DNA of 64,000 nucleotides from Actinomycetaceae bacterium (GCA_030528145.1 JAUMZK010000004.1:1-64000), one strand, 5' to 3'. Positions 18,276-26,393 are shown, counted from the stretch's first letter. The notes: generated by a model not told the origin, from the sequence alone. Made by a program: numbers and translations.

Positions 18276-18733
18276 GCCTCTCCCTTCGCTACAACACTAC
18301 CCGGTGACCTTAAGAAAAACTGCGGTTGAGAAGAATAACGGGAAATTTAGGGGGACGGGCGCGCGAAATGCGCGCGTGAGTGCAAACGATTTTGCTAAAG
18401 TCAAATGATTTTGCTGAGGTAAAACTATTTCGCTCAGGTCAAACGAAATGCGGTTTCACCTAAGCAAAATCATTACACCTCACGAAAAAATCACGCCCTG
18501 AGAACAAACCATAGTGCTCAGGTAAAACAATATTGCTGAGGACGAATGATTTCGCTACCTACGCCCTTACCTTCCCCCTCCCCCCGAAAAACAACCAAAA
18601 CGTGCCGCGCCCCCTGTAGTCAATGAAAAATATTCATTCCACACTCACCACTATGGACATACAAAGTTCTGGCATCTACCCCCAAGCAGGAATAAATGCC
18701 AAAAGTCGTGTTACTTGAATTTGCTTGTATTAT
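18276..18733. other. Intergenic region with repeat array
   Basis: This 458-bp gap between the regulator gene and the accessory islet holds no gene. Its centre is the repeat array at 18376-18556, described separately. The flank at 18560-18640 is C-rich with no recognisable signal. Confidence 0.6.
18376..18556. repeat. Repeat family copy A: imperfect 19-21 bp units
   Basis: About seven or eight imperfect units read GTGAGTGCAAAC + GATTTTGCT, or GAGGTAAAACTATTTCGCT and similar. Most are head to tail at 19-bp spacing; one unit at 18462-18483 is inverted. The same unit and a shared inverted segment recur at 20368-20437, and other copies lie at 19637-19695, 35513-35570 and 35814-35834. There are no unique spacers of constant size, so this is not a CRISPR. 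Confidence 0.75.
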
Positions 18734-18922
18734 TCACTTGTGTTTAGTAACATTTTCAATTCGCTTAACACTGGCGAACCCTAGTGCATATACAGCTAGG
18801 CACAGCATAGTTATATAGATCAAGCTAGGGCGCCCCATTAGAGCCATAACCCCAAAAATGACACTTAGCAAAGCTGCGATTAGCTCCAAAAGAACCAACG
18901 CATTTCTCACTAACTGAAGCAT
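18734..18922 (-). CDS. Small two-helix membrane protein, possible immunity partner
   Basis: A 62-residue protein with two hydrophobic segments (about 6-28 and 33-52) and a Lys/Arg-rich C-terminus (KRIENVTKHK). I do not recognise the family. A GGTGAAAG ribosome site lies upstream of the ATG. It follows the exported hydrophobic-peptide gene by 134 bp in the same direction and in the same AT-richer patch. A small membrane protein beside a candidate membrane-active peptide could be its immunity factor; this rests on context only. Confidence 0.5.
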   Translation of the reverse strand: MLQLVRNALVLLELIAALLSVIFGVMALMGRPSLIYITMLCLAVYALGFASVKRIENVTKHK

Positions 18923-19056
18923 TGATCTTTCACCCCAGTGATCCCAAGTAATTCAGCACCCAATTCCGCTAATGCGCCACCGGTAGCTTTCATTTTCTCT
19001 ATTTTAAAGCTAGCTCTCCACATTATTTTCACAGCGTTTTGACTCCTCCAAGAGCT

Positions 19057-19446
19057 TTAATTAATTTTTTTAATTTTAAGTATTTTTGCTACCCCAACTA
19101 CATTACTTACTATCAGCCATGTTACTGCACCTATACAGCCAAGAACAGAAGCGCGTGTTGCAGGAACCGGGTTTCGCTTCTGCCAATCCAACAATGCGGC
19201 ATCTCCGTTTTCTAAGACACTATCTGGAATATTAGCGTAGTAGTTAAGAAGCTGATACATAGCCTGCTCATTTTCATCTTCACTAAAGCCGTCAGAAACT
19301 GAATCATCAAAATTGCTATTTGTCGTAATAGAAATAGTGCCTGTCCCTGTTGCAGAAGCGGCGTTCGCTACTCCGACTGCTGTAAGTGATAATGCGAGTG
19401 TGCATATACATGCTGTTGCTAGTTGACTAATTTTACGCAGTTTCAT
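19057..19446 (-). CDS. Exported precursor with hydrophobic C-terminus, candidate bacteriocin
   Basis: A 129-residue protein with a clear Sec signal peptide (MKLRKISQ, a hydrophobic core, then VANAASA at about 26-32), an acidic Asn/Asp-rich middle (about 40-90), and a C-terminal part (about 97-129) that is hydrophobic and then basic, ending AKILKIKKIN. A lone cysteine lies at about residue 103. This layout, exported pro-peptide plus a hydrophobic or cationic tail, resembles Sec-dependent hydrophobic toxins such as the SdpC group, but I see no diagnostic motif. The ribosome site is weak. AT-rich composition and nearby repeats suggest transfer. It could instead be a membrane-anchored surface protein. 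Confidence 0.55.
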   Translation of the reverse strand: MKLRKISQLATACICTLALSLTAVGVANAASATGTGTISITTNSNFDDSVSDGFSEDENEQAMYQLLNYYANIPDSVLENGDAALLDWQKRNPVPATRASVLGCIGAVTWLIVSNVVGVAKILKIKKIN

Positions 19447-19563
19447 ATTTTGTGATTCTTTTATGAGATCACCGTCGTTAGTGACAGGTTGCGGAACTTG
19501 GTATTTTGACTACGAACTCTATTTCGAGATTCTATTAGTCGACTATGTACTACCATTCCTGCA

Positions 19564-19608
19564 TGGGCTGGGTCAAGTTTTATTGACAGCAAAACTTGAC
19601 CCAGCCCA
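19564..19608. repeat. Perfect 18-bp inverted repeat with 9-base centre
   Basis: TGGGCTGGGTCAAGTTTT (19564-19581) and its exact complement (19591-19608) flank nine bases. It lies between the RelE gene end and the exported-protein gene. No T-run follows on either strand. It could be a bidirectional terminator or the joined ends of a mobile element; the GGTCAAGTTTT ends look transposon-like, but no transposase is present. Confidence 0.7.
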
Positions 19609-19636
19609 GAGATCGCGAAAAAACACCACCACGCGC

Positions 19637-19695
19637 GTGAGGACAAACCATTTCGCCGAGGTAAAACAATATTGCTCAGGCAAAACAATATTAGC
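19637..19695. repeat. Repeat family copy B (three units)
   Basis: Three tandem units: GTGAGGACAAACC + ATTTCGCC, GAGGTAAAACAATATTGCT and CAGGCAAAACAATATTAGC. They sit at the 3' end of the relE gene and extend to its stop. Confidence 0.7.
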
Positions 19696-19960
19696 GTTTA
19701 TGGCGATCATAAATATCACGACGGTGTCCGACCGACAACACCAGGACAGTCAGAACATCGTCATGAATTTCGTAGATTATTCGGTAGTTGCCGGTGCGGA
19801 CACGCCATTCGCCCTCGCCGCCAACAAATTTCTTCGCACCCTGAGGGCGAGGATTCCCCCGTAAAATTTCCAGCGCCCCCTGAATACGGCGCATGCCAGC
19901 GCGATCAAATTTCTTCAATTGACGCGCAGCAGAAGGAGCGAATTCGACCCGATATTGCAC
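19691..19960 (-). CDS. RelE/ParE-family toxin
   Basis: An 89-residue toxin of the RelE superfamily, which typically cuts mRNA at the ribosome. The pattern YRVEFAPSAARQLKKFD, GEWRVRTGNYRIIYEI and SVGHRRDIYDRHKR is characteristic, with the C-terminal His-Arg-x-x-x-Tyr element. The start is GTG immediately after the antitoxin stop. Its last bases run into a copy of the local repeat family. Confidence 0.9.
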   Translation of the reverse strand: MQYRVEFAPSAARQLKKFDRAGMRRIQGALEILRGNPRPQGAKKFVGGEGEWRVRTGNYRIIYEIHDDVLTVLVLSVGHRRDIYDRHKR

Positions 19961-20221
19961 TCAAAGTCCCAGGTCAGCTTTGATTTCTTCCCAAGGAATA
20001 GGCGACTGTCCGGCAGCAATTTCTGCGCGTGCCGCAGCCGCTGCTTTGATGTCGGCGAGGTCCTCAGCATCAGCAATAAGGCTCTCCAACCAGGTCGCTT
20101 CAACCACTGCGGCAACACGTTTTCCCCGACGAGTCAGAAACACCGTTTCGCGATTAACACGAGCTTGGTCTACCACCTCGAAAATGCGTGAGCGCGCCTC
20201 ACTGATAGTCATCTCAGCCAT
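19961..20221 (-). CDS. Phd/YefM-family antitoxin
   Basis: An 86-residue antitoxin starting MAEMTISEARSR, with the Phd/YefM DNA-binding N-terminus (SEARSRIFEVVDQARVNRETVFLTRRGKRVAAVVE) and an acidic C-terminal toxin-binding tail. A longer open frame reaching 20467 exists, but it only reads through the repeat copy C, so the internal ATG at 20221 is preferred. The toxin gene follows without a gap, the usual order, and the operon is probably self-repressed. Confidence 0.88.
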   Translation of the reverse strand: MAEMTISEARSRIFEVVDQARVNRETVFLTRRGKRVAAVVEATWLESLIADAEDLADIKAAAAARAEIAAGQSPIPWEEIKADLGL

Positions 20222-20367
20222 ATGTACATTTTCGCGTTTTTGAACATTTTGCGCAATACCTGAAGGCATGCCACATCGAGATTCGGGGCGGGCGGTAACA
20301 TGTCGGCTTTGCCGCGTTAAGACAGACAGTTTCACTGTTTTTCGAGGACGGTAAGCCCGGCACGACC

Positions 20368-20437
20368 GCGAGTGCAAACCATTTCGCTGAGTGCAAACGG
20401 AATACGGTTTCACCTGGACAAAATCATTACACCTCAC
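20368..20437. repeat. Repeat family copy C
   Basis: Two direct units and an inverted unit. The segment from CGGTTTCACCT through the inverted unit ATCATTACACCTCACGAAAAA is almost identical to copy A at 18451-18489, so the two copies share a longer module. Confidence 0.75.
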
Positions 20438-20902
20438 GAAAAACCCACCCAACCGTCCTCGGATCAAGTGGCGGGACGACTGCGCGATGTAAAGCCTGCC
20501 GACCTAAAACTGCCCACAACCTTGCTGACAGCGCAGCAAACCGAGAAGGATAACTCCGCAGAAATGCCATCTGCAACCTACGAGTCACACAATGCAGGCG
20601 CCACAACTACTTTCGAAGTGCGCGCCCACAAGGACGATTACTTGAAGGCAAAGGACGCCCTCCGCACCAAAGCTAGCGGCAAACTCGAAAATTTAGACGG
20701 TGGGTTCCTCTGTGCCTCCCATAACGACGGGCTAACAGCCATAGCCAACTGCATCGGGGGCTTGAAAGGCGGCTACTACACCGTGGATATCAACGCAAAA
20801 TACGACGACGGGAAGCAGTTCCCCTACGACGTTATGCGCAACAATGCTAGCGGATTCCAGGACGATTTAGTAAAGGCGAATCGGGAAAAGCCCAAAAAAT
20901 AA
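20372..20902 (+). pseudogene. Hypothetical ORF, likely 5'-truncated remnant
   Basis: The 176-codon frame begins inside repeat copy C (MQTISL is encoded by the repeat), so its first 25-30 residues are repeat-derived. From about residue 45 the sequence looks like a genuine soluble or exported protein (YESHNAGATTTFEV, FLCASHNDGLTAIANCIGGLKGGYYTVDINA), ending in a Lys-rich tail. No signal peptide or family is recognisable. The best reading is the 3' part of a gene whose front was replaced by the repeat; an intact small gene starting at an internal Met is possible. Confidence 0.5.
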
Positions 20903-21023
20903 CTTGGGAATATAAACGACGCGGGGCGCCGCCAAGAAATGGTGGCGCCCCAAATGATGATGAAAGCAAAGGGTATGCTTCCGCCAGATGCGACCGCGAC
21001 CGCTCCGAGCGCAAAACATTACC

Positions 21024-21743
21024 CTATGAAACGCTACCACAGGGGGGACGATTACGCACCGACCACGCCCACATGGCGATGGCTGCGGCGGCGCCCACAT
21101 TAATAGAGCGCGTTGACCCGAACTGGGTGATGTGGTGGATTGACCGACAATGTTGCCGCATGGATGCGGACAATCCGGCAGCTTCCGACCCGAACACCAG
21201 CACGCATTTTTCCGGCAGTTCCGCCAATTCCAGTGGCGTAGACCCAGGAATAATATCGATCCCTATGAGGGGAATACCGGCACTGTCCATGTCAGCGGCA
21301 AAGGTGGCAGCGTCCTCGTAATGGTCCACGTGCAAGTATTTGTTTGTGACCATGGCGCCGCGTTTATTCCACCGCCGCCGACCGACTATGTGTACTGCGG
21401 CAGCATTGAAGGCGTTCGCACTGCGCACTATGGAGCCAATATTGAAGTCGTGATCTAAGTTTTCAATCGCAACCTGCAAGGGCGAGCGACGCCTATCCAA
21501 GTCGGCGATTATTGCGCTCAGCTTCCAGTACCGGTATTCGTCGAGGACGTTGCGGCGGTCTCCGTGTTCGAGGTACTGGGGATCATAACGCGGATCGGTG
21601 GGCCAGGGTCCCTGCCACGGTCCAACTCCCCGCTGTTCCACACGAAACTTTTCGCCTTCAATGTCCCTCCCGGCATCTGCCTGCACTTTTGCCGCACATG
21701 AGGACGCTTCGGATCCTGTAGGTTTGTTGTCACGTTCGGTCAT
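21024..21743 (-). CDS. SpoU/TrmH-family RNA 2'-O-methyltransferase
   Basis: A 239-residue methyltransferase of the SPOUT class. The family motifs appear in order: IENLDHDFNIGSIVRSANAFNA (motif 1), LVFGSEAAGLS (motif 2) and STRSINVGAAAAIAMW (motif 3, trefoil knot, SAM binding). An N-terminal extension of about 60 residues precedes the catalytic domain. It probably methylates tRNA or rRNA; the exact site is not predictable. Its neighbourhood with a pyrE-like gene and clpB is as I recall it in mycobacteria (Rv0380c-Rv0384c). Confidence 0.9.
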   Translation of the reverse strand: MTERDNKPTGSEASSCAAKVQADAGRDIEGEKFRVEQRGVGPWQGPWPTDPRYDPQYLEHGDRRNVLDEYRYWKLSAIIADLDRRRSPLQVAIENLDHDFNIGSIVRSANAFNAAAVHIVGRRRWNKRGAMVTNKYLHVDHYEDAATFAADMDSAGIPLIGIDIIPGSTPLELAELPEKCVLVFGSEAAGLSASMRQHCRSIHHITQFGSTRSINVGAAAAIAMWAWSVRNRPPCGSVS

Positions 21744-22028
21744 ACGTTGTTATTTACCTTCGTAGCTGTCGCAGCCTGCTGGCCGTCTGTCGTCTATAAC
21801 CGTCATACCTACAGTACCCTTGCGCCCTCACCTGTACGATCCGCCCCAAGCGTCCTCGCGTTTATTGCACTGACTGTGCTGAAGTGAGTACACGCTTTGC
21901 AGCACTTTCACGCTTTGCACGCACGCTTCCTGCACCTGAGTGCCTCCTGCTTCGTCCTCTTCCGAAACCCAAACGCGCAAACGCCCCTACTACCGCGCTC
22001 TAATAGTCCGCGCTCGGTCCGCCTCCTC

Positions 22029-22802
22029 TTACAGTTTGAACCGTTGAGAGGCGTCGTTGCCCGCAAATTTGCGCACCAACACGCGCGGCCCTTTGCGCGC
22101 GGCAAAGTCCATAATTTTGTACACCAGTGAAGGGACCACCTCGACCTTACCCGCCTTGTGGGCGGCTAACGCGTCGGAAACCACCTGGGTGGCAGTCAGG
22201 CGCGCGACAGTAGGCAGCTCTTCGATGCGGAACCCCGCCGAGTCGAAAAAATCCGTTTCCGTGGTTCCGGGACGCACACTGGTCACGTGTACGCCAGTAC
22301 CTTTCAGTTCGGTCGCCAACACCTCGCTAAAGGTGTTCACCCAGGCTTTAGCCGCGGCGTAAGTGCCCATGGCGGTGCCTGCCGCCACGGAGGAAATGTT
22401 GATTATTCCGCCCCGCCCTCGACGTTTCATGGCGCCTGCCGCTGCGTGGGACAGTATGAGGACGGCACGCACCATAACGTCCAAGGCATCCAGTTCGCGT
22501 TGCAACTTTCCGTCTACGAAGGTTTGCCCTAATGCGTGCCCGGCATTGTTTACGAGCATGTCGATGGGGTTTTCGGTGTCTACCAGGCGGGCTGCCACTT
22601 TGTCTGTGTCTGCTGGTTTAGTGAGGTCTGCGGGCAGTATTTCGCATTTTGTCCCATAATCTTTGCCTAGGCGGGCAGCCACTTTTTGCAGTTTTTCCGT
22701 GTTGCGTGCGACCACTACCAGGTCCCAACCTTCACGGGCTAATTGGCGGCAAAATTCGCGCCCGATACCACTGCTGGCGCCCGTGACTAGTGCTGTGCTC
22801 AT
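22029..22802 (-). CDS. Short-chain dehydrogenase/reductase
   Basis: A 257-residue classical SDR with the nucleotide-binding TGASSGIG (about 7-14), NNAGHA, and the catalytic Tyr-Lys pair in TYAAAKAW after a conserved serine (ISSVAAG). The end carries a basic stretch (ARKGPRVLVRKFAG). GGAGAAG sits ahead of the ATG. The acyl or keto substrate is unknown; several actinobacterial SDRs of this type act on lipids. Confidence 0.9.
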   Translation of the reverse strand: MSTALVTGASSGIGREFCRQLAREGWDLVVVARNTEKLQKVAARLGKDYGTKCEILPADLTKPADTDKVAARLVDTENPIDMLVNNAGHALGQTFVDGKLQRELDALDVMVRAVLILSHAAAGAMKRRGRGGIINISSVAAGTAMGTYAAAKAWVNTFSEVLATELKGTGVHVTSVRPGTTETDFFDSAGFRIEELPTVARLTATQVVSDALAAHKAGKVEVVPSLVYKIMDFAARKGPRVLVRKFAGNDASQRFKL

Positions 22803-22903
22803 TTCTTCTCCTAAGTTATGTTTTCAATCCGATTCCTGAGTCCGGCTTTGAATCCGCCTTCTTAGACCGGGTCCTCAGCCCCGATCCCTGATCCCTGATT
22901 ACT

Positions 22904-23443
22904 TCAGCCCTGCGCTTCGTCCTCGAAATCTTTCGGTTCTAATACCACAAGGTACTGGTAGCCTGCGCTTTCGATTAGTTGGCGGGCGGCAGCGCCCTCG
23001 TCAATAACACTGAGAATAGCCAGTACCTGCGCACCTGCTTGTTCAGCCAGCCGAGCCGTCACGAGCGCGCCTTGCCCACTGCCGCACCGCGCCATAACCA
23101 CTACAACAGCCCGCCCATCAATGCGGGGACCGACGTGTCTACCGTTTATTTGGTCGAGGGCGAAGGCGTCCAATTCTAGTCCACGGCTGGCGGCGGCGTG
23201 CAGTACTGCGGCACCCACCATTGAAGAGTTAATTGTCAGCCCACCCACGGCGTCGATTTCTTCGGGCGGGAAGCCGGATTCTTCCAGTAAGTCCAAACAG
23301 ACGTGACCGACCAGGGGCGCGGCTTCGTGGTGAAGAACGATGCTGCGCATATCGGCGGCAAATTTGCCAGTGTTGCTGACAGAGGTAAGCGCCAGTTCTT
23401 GCACCAGTTTGACCAGGCGGGCGCGCTGCGGGTCGTGAATCAT
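22904..23443 (-). CDS. Degenerate orotate phosphoribosyltransferase-like protein
   Basis: A 179-residue protein clearly homologous over its full length to actinobacterial PyrE: IVLHHEAAPLVG, VGGLTI and LELDAFAL align with the family's LHHEAAPLVG, VGGLTLGADPVA and DAFVVRK. The catalytic parts are gone: the PRPP-binding loop (normally V-V-E-D-T-S-T-T-G) reads VVVMARCGSGQGA, lacking both acidic residues, and the flexible-loop lysines (normally RKxxKxHG) read DQINGRHVG. It is probably not an active transferase. A regulatory or structural role is possible; the reading frame is intact, so it is not simply a decayed gene. Confidence 0.75.
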   Translation of the reverse strand: MIHDPQRARLVKLVQELALTSVSNTGKFAADMRSIVLHHEAAPLVGHVCLDLLEESGFPPEEIDAVGGLTINSSMVGAAVLHAAASRGLELDAFALDQINGRHVGPRIDGRAVVVVMARCGSGQGALVTARLAEQAGAQVLAILSVIDEGAAARQLIESAGYQYLVVLEPKDFEDEAQG

Positions 23444-23503
23444 AGATTAAGCCTACCCAAAGCTGAGCGTTCAGGTGGTCCAGCGGCGGTGTAACTTAAG
23501 ACC

Positions 23504-24262
23504 ATGAGGATTGCGACTTGGAATGTGAATTCAATTCGGACGCGCCTACCACGAGTGGTGGATTTTTTGCGTCGCAGCGACGTGGATGTGTTGGCTATTC
23601 AGGAAACTAAATGCAAGGTGGACCAGTTCCCCACCCAGGCTTTTGCCGATTTGGGCTACCAGGTGGCGGTTTCGGGCGCGAACCAGTGGAATGGGGTGGC
23701 TATACTTTCCCGCGTAGACCTGGAGGACGCCCAGACTAGTTTCGATGGGGTTCCTACTTTCCGCAATGTAGTGGAACCGCGCAGTGTTTTTGCTACTTGC
23801 GCTGGCGTGCGCGTGGGTTCGCTTTACGTACCACACGGACGAGCAGTAGGTGACCCGCACTACCAGTACAAGTTGCAGTGGTTGGCAGCTTTGACGAACC
23901 AGGTCGACGTGTCGGTGCCACTGTGTTTGACGGGGGATATGAATATTGCGCCTTTTGACGAGGACGTTTGGGATATTTCCCAGTTCGAGGGCGACACCCA
24001 CGTTAGCCCTGCAGAGCGGGACGCGTTTTTCGCCCTCGAAAAAGTAGGTATGAAAGAAGTGAGCCGTGGCTTGGTTGATGGTTACACTTACTGGGATTAC
24101 CGACAGTTGCGTTTCCCCAAAAATGAGGGCATGCGCATTGATTTCATGTTTGCCAGCCCGCAGTTGGCAAAGCGCGCTACGGCGGCCGAAATTGACCGGG
24201 AAGAACGCAAAGGGAAGGGTGCATCGGACCACGTGCCCTTAATTGTCACTTTCGCACATTAA
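23504..24262 (+). CDS. xthA: Exodeoxyribonuclease III / AP endonuclease
   Basis: A 252-residue repair enzyme that nicks abasic sites and removes 3' blocks. ATWNVNSIR, the metal-binding QETKC, LTGDMNIAP, and the terminal SDHVPL are in place, with typical length. It is transcribed away from the pyrE-like gene, with about 60 bp between them for both promoters. Confidence 0.95.
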   Translation: MRIATWNVNSIRTRLPRVVDFLRRSDVDVLAIQETKCKVDQFPTQAFADLGYQVAVSGANQWNGVAILSRVDLEDAQTSFDGVPTFRNVVEPRSVFATCAGVRVGSLYVPHGRAVGDPHYQYKLQWLAALTNQVDVSVPLCLTGDMNIAPFDEDVWDISQFEGDTHVSPAERDAFFALEKVGMKEVSRGLVDGYTYWDYRQLRFPKNEGMRIDFMFASPQLAKRATAAEIDREERKGKGASDHVPLIVTFAH

Positions 24263-24316
24263 TAGTGCGGGAATTGCGGTACCAACCGCCCTCTACAAGG
24301 AACACTTTACGGTAAT

Positions 24317-24340
24317 TTTTGCGGACCTATGACCGCAAAA
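24317..24340. terminator. Bidirectional terminator between xthA and serine hydrolase
   Basis: TTTTGCGG and CCGCAAAA form an 8-bp stem around eight bases in the convergent 98-bp gap. The stem's own T and A runs give a U-rich tail on either strand. Confidence 0.6.
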
Positions 24341-24360
24341 CTGCTAAAATCCGCACCACC

Positions 24361-25203
24361 CTAATCGCTAAATTCTGCCACTATTGCGGTGTTTAGTGGC
24401 GGCCATACTTGACGGTGGACTTCCCCGAAGCGTTGTTCGCCTAAAAATGCTGCCCCCAAATTTTTTGTGGGGTCTACCCAGAGGAACGACCCAGATTGAC
24501 CGAAGTGCCCGAAAGTTTCTGGGCCAGATTGCGGTGACGTCCAGTGTGGGTGTTTATGGTCGCGAATCTCGAAACCATACCCCCACGCATTATCGACCTG
24601 CCGACCATACCCCGGCAAGATACCAGGTAGTCCAGGAAATTGGGGGGTACGTGCCAGGCGTGCCAACTGCGGGGAAATTAGCGTGGGCGCCATTATTTCT
24701 GCTAAAAATTTCTGCAAATCCCCAGTAGTTGACACCCCCGAATATGCGGGACTGTCCTCCACTTTGGTACGTAGCATTGAGAGCGGTTCTAAAACGGTAG
24801 TGCGGATCCACTGGGCTAGTGGCATTTGGACGCGCTCTTCGACGTGCTGTCCGGCCAGCTCAATACCGTAATTGGAATATACGCGCCGCACCCCCGCAGG
24901 CGCTACCAGCTGCGGCGAATCCATACTCAAGCCAGAAGCGTGCGCAAGTAAATGCGCAAAACTTGCCGGACCGACCTCGTCGGAAAAACTAACTTTCCCC
25001 GCTTCCACTGCCACCAAATACGCCCAGGTAGACAGCAGTTTTGTTACTGATGCCAGCGGAAAAGTGCGTTGCAAATCCGGGGTCCACCCAACCGGTTGTC
25101 CGTCTTTTACTACCACCAGTTGCCAGGCGAACCCCGTATCTTTCGCACACTGATTTAGCGCCTGCCGGAACTCTTGCGAAGGAACCACTGCTAGCCTCAA
25201 CAC
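24361..25203 (-). CDS. Beta-lactamase-fold serine hydrolase
   Basis: A serine hydrolase of the class C beta-lactamase/DD-peptidase fold, about 280 residues. The nucleophile motif is SVTK, the tyrosine motif YSNYG, and the third motif HFGQSGS. No signal peptide is visible, so it may act in the cytoplasm as an esterase or peptidase. The longest frame (to 25332) overlaps the TetR gene; GTG at 25203, two bases after the TetR stop, or GTG at 25188 with GAGG upstream, are better starts. It is coupled to the regulator gene. Confidence 0.82.
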   Translation of the reverse strand: MLRLAVVPSQEFRQALNQCAKDTGFAWQLVVVKDGQPVGWTPDLQRTFPLASVTKLLSTWAYLVAVEAGKVSFSDEVGPASFAHLLAHASGLSMDSPQLVAPAGVRRVYSNYGIELAGQHVEERVQMPLAQWIRTTVLEPLSMLRTKVEDSPAYSGVSTTGDLQKFLAEIMAPTLISPQLARLARTPQFPGLPGILPGYGRQVDNAWGYGFEIRDHKHPHWTSPQSGPETFGHFGQSGSFLWVDPTKNLGAAFLGEQRFGEVHRQVWPPLNTAIVAEFSD

Positions 25204-25205
25204 AC

Positions 25206-26273
25206 TTATTCTGCGCCACGGCGGCGCCTGGCACTGGGACGCCCGATAGTGTTCGCCAAACTGGGCGGTCGACTTGGCGAGGGCGCCACTTCCTGTAGTA
25301 CTGGATGCCCCGGTATCGCCGCCGTCTTCCACCCAATCCGCTGCCCCAAAGGAGTTCGCAGAAGTACCTGCCTGTCGTCCTCAGAAATAAGGTCGGAACT
25401 GATGACCCGCTTGAACAAACTGTCGGAAATTACGCCGTTTTCCCAAGTTTCAAAGAATTCGGCAACCCCCACAATGCCGGACTGCAAAATACGTCCGACC
25501 ACTTCTGGCGACAGGTCTCCGAGCTCCATGCGGGTAAACTGCTCTGGCTTGATGTCGAGCATGCCCAACTCGTAAAAATCGACCACGTCTTTGCCTGTGG
25601 CCTCGTGAATTGCTTGCAACAAAACCGGATCTGTGTAACGGCGTTCGTTCACATGGCCCAAATAGCGAGGATTTAGCATATCTACCAAGGTCGCATACGT
25701 CCTAGCAATACCCGCCGCCACGTTGACCGACGCATCGTACAAATGCAACGTACCCAAACCAAAGAAAGCCGACATCATGCGTTCGGTCATGATTTCGGGC
25801 GAGAAATTGGCAATCAGTAAGCCCTCTTTTTGGAACTGGAAAAACGCCCTCGTCAGTGCCTTACGAGCAATCTGTAAATCCTTCTCGAAATGCTCATGGG
25901 CGGGGTGAACCCCCGAAGACGCCTCTTGTGACAACTGCACATGTAAATCTAACAAGGCGGTATTGGACGACAGTGTCCGCACCAAACGCCAAAAAGCTTC
26001 GATAACCTCGTAAGCATCCGCAGCTTCCAACGTTTCCGCACTGTAATTGGCTTGCTTTTGATAGCGGTCAATAACCGCCATCAGTAAAGCCTCCTTCGAG
26101 GGGAAGTGGTAAATAACGCCGGGGTGAGAAATACCCACGCGCCGTGCTACGTCCCGAATAGAAATACCACAATAACCAAATTGCATCAGTAGTTCCACGG
26201 TGGCATCCAAAATGGACTGCACCCGCGCTTCACCAGTGGCATACGATCCACGAGTTTTTTCAACAACCGCCAT
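25206..26273 (-). CDS. TetR-family regulator with long C-terminal extension
   Basis: A 355-residue regulator. The TetR DNA-binding domain lies at about residues 17-65 (ATVELLMQFGYCGISIRDVARRVGISHPGVIYHFPSKEAL). Normal TetR proteins are near 200 residues; this one continues for about 150 more, including a WENGVISDSLFKRVISSD segment and a basic, Pro-rich tail ending RPSARRRRGAE. The start is placed at ATG 26273 (MAVVEKTRG) after CAGGGAAGA. The extension has no family I know and may sense a ligand or partner. It is transcribed with the serine hydrolase. Confidence 0.85.
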   Translation of the reverse strand: MAVVEKTRGSYATGEARVQSILDATVELLMQFGYCGISIRDVARRVGISHPGVIYHFPSKEALLMAVIDRYQKQANYSAETLEAADAYEVIEAFWRLVRTLSSNTALLDLHVQLSQEASSGVHPAHEHFEKDLQIARKALTRAFFQFQKEGLLIANFSPEIMTERMMSAFFGLGTLHLYDASVNVAAGIARTYATLVDMLNPRYLGHVNERRYTDPVLLQAIHEATGKDVVDFYELGMLDIKPEQFTRMELGDLSPEVVGRILQSGIVGVAEFFETWENGVISDSLFKRVISSDLISEDDRQVLLRTPLGQRIGWKTAAIPGHPVLQEVAPSPSRPPSLANTIGRPSARRRRGAE

Positions 26274-26357
26274 AGTCTTCCCTGCTAAAACTTCAACTAT
26301 TTTGGAGATAATTACGACTTTTATAATACCGATATAACCTGATTTAACGCGCAACTG

Positions 26358-26388
26358 GGCTCGCAAGGGACTAAATCCCCTGCGAGCC
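26358..26388 (-). terminator. Hairpin after clpB
   Basis: GGCTCGCA (26358-26365) and TGCGAGCC (26381-26388) pair, with further GGG/CCC pairing inside. It lies just after the clpB stop on the minus strand. No T-run follows, so termination may be partial. Confidence 0.5.
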
Positions 26389-26393
26389 TCCCA

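Noticed and set aside
18376..18556. Tandem repeats as a CRISPR array
   Set aside because: Units follow one another at 19-21 bp with no constant-length unique spacers, some are inverted, and no cas gene is near.
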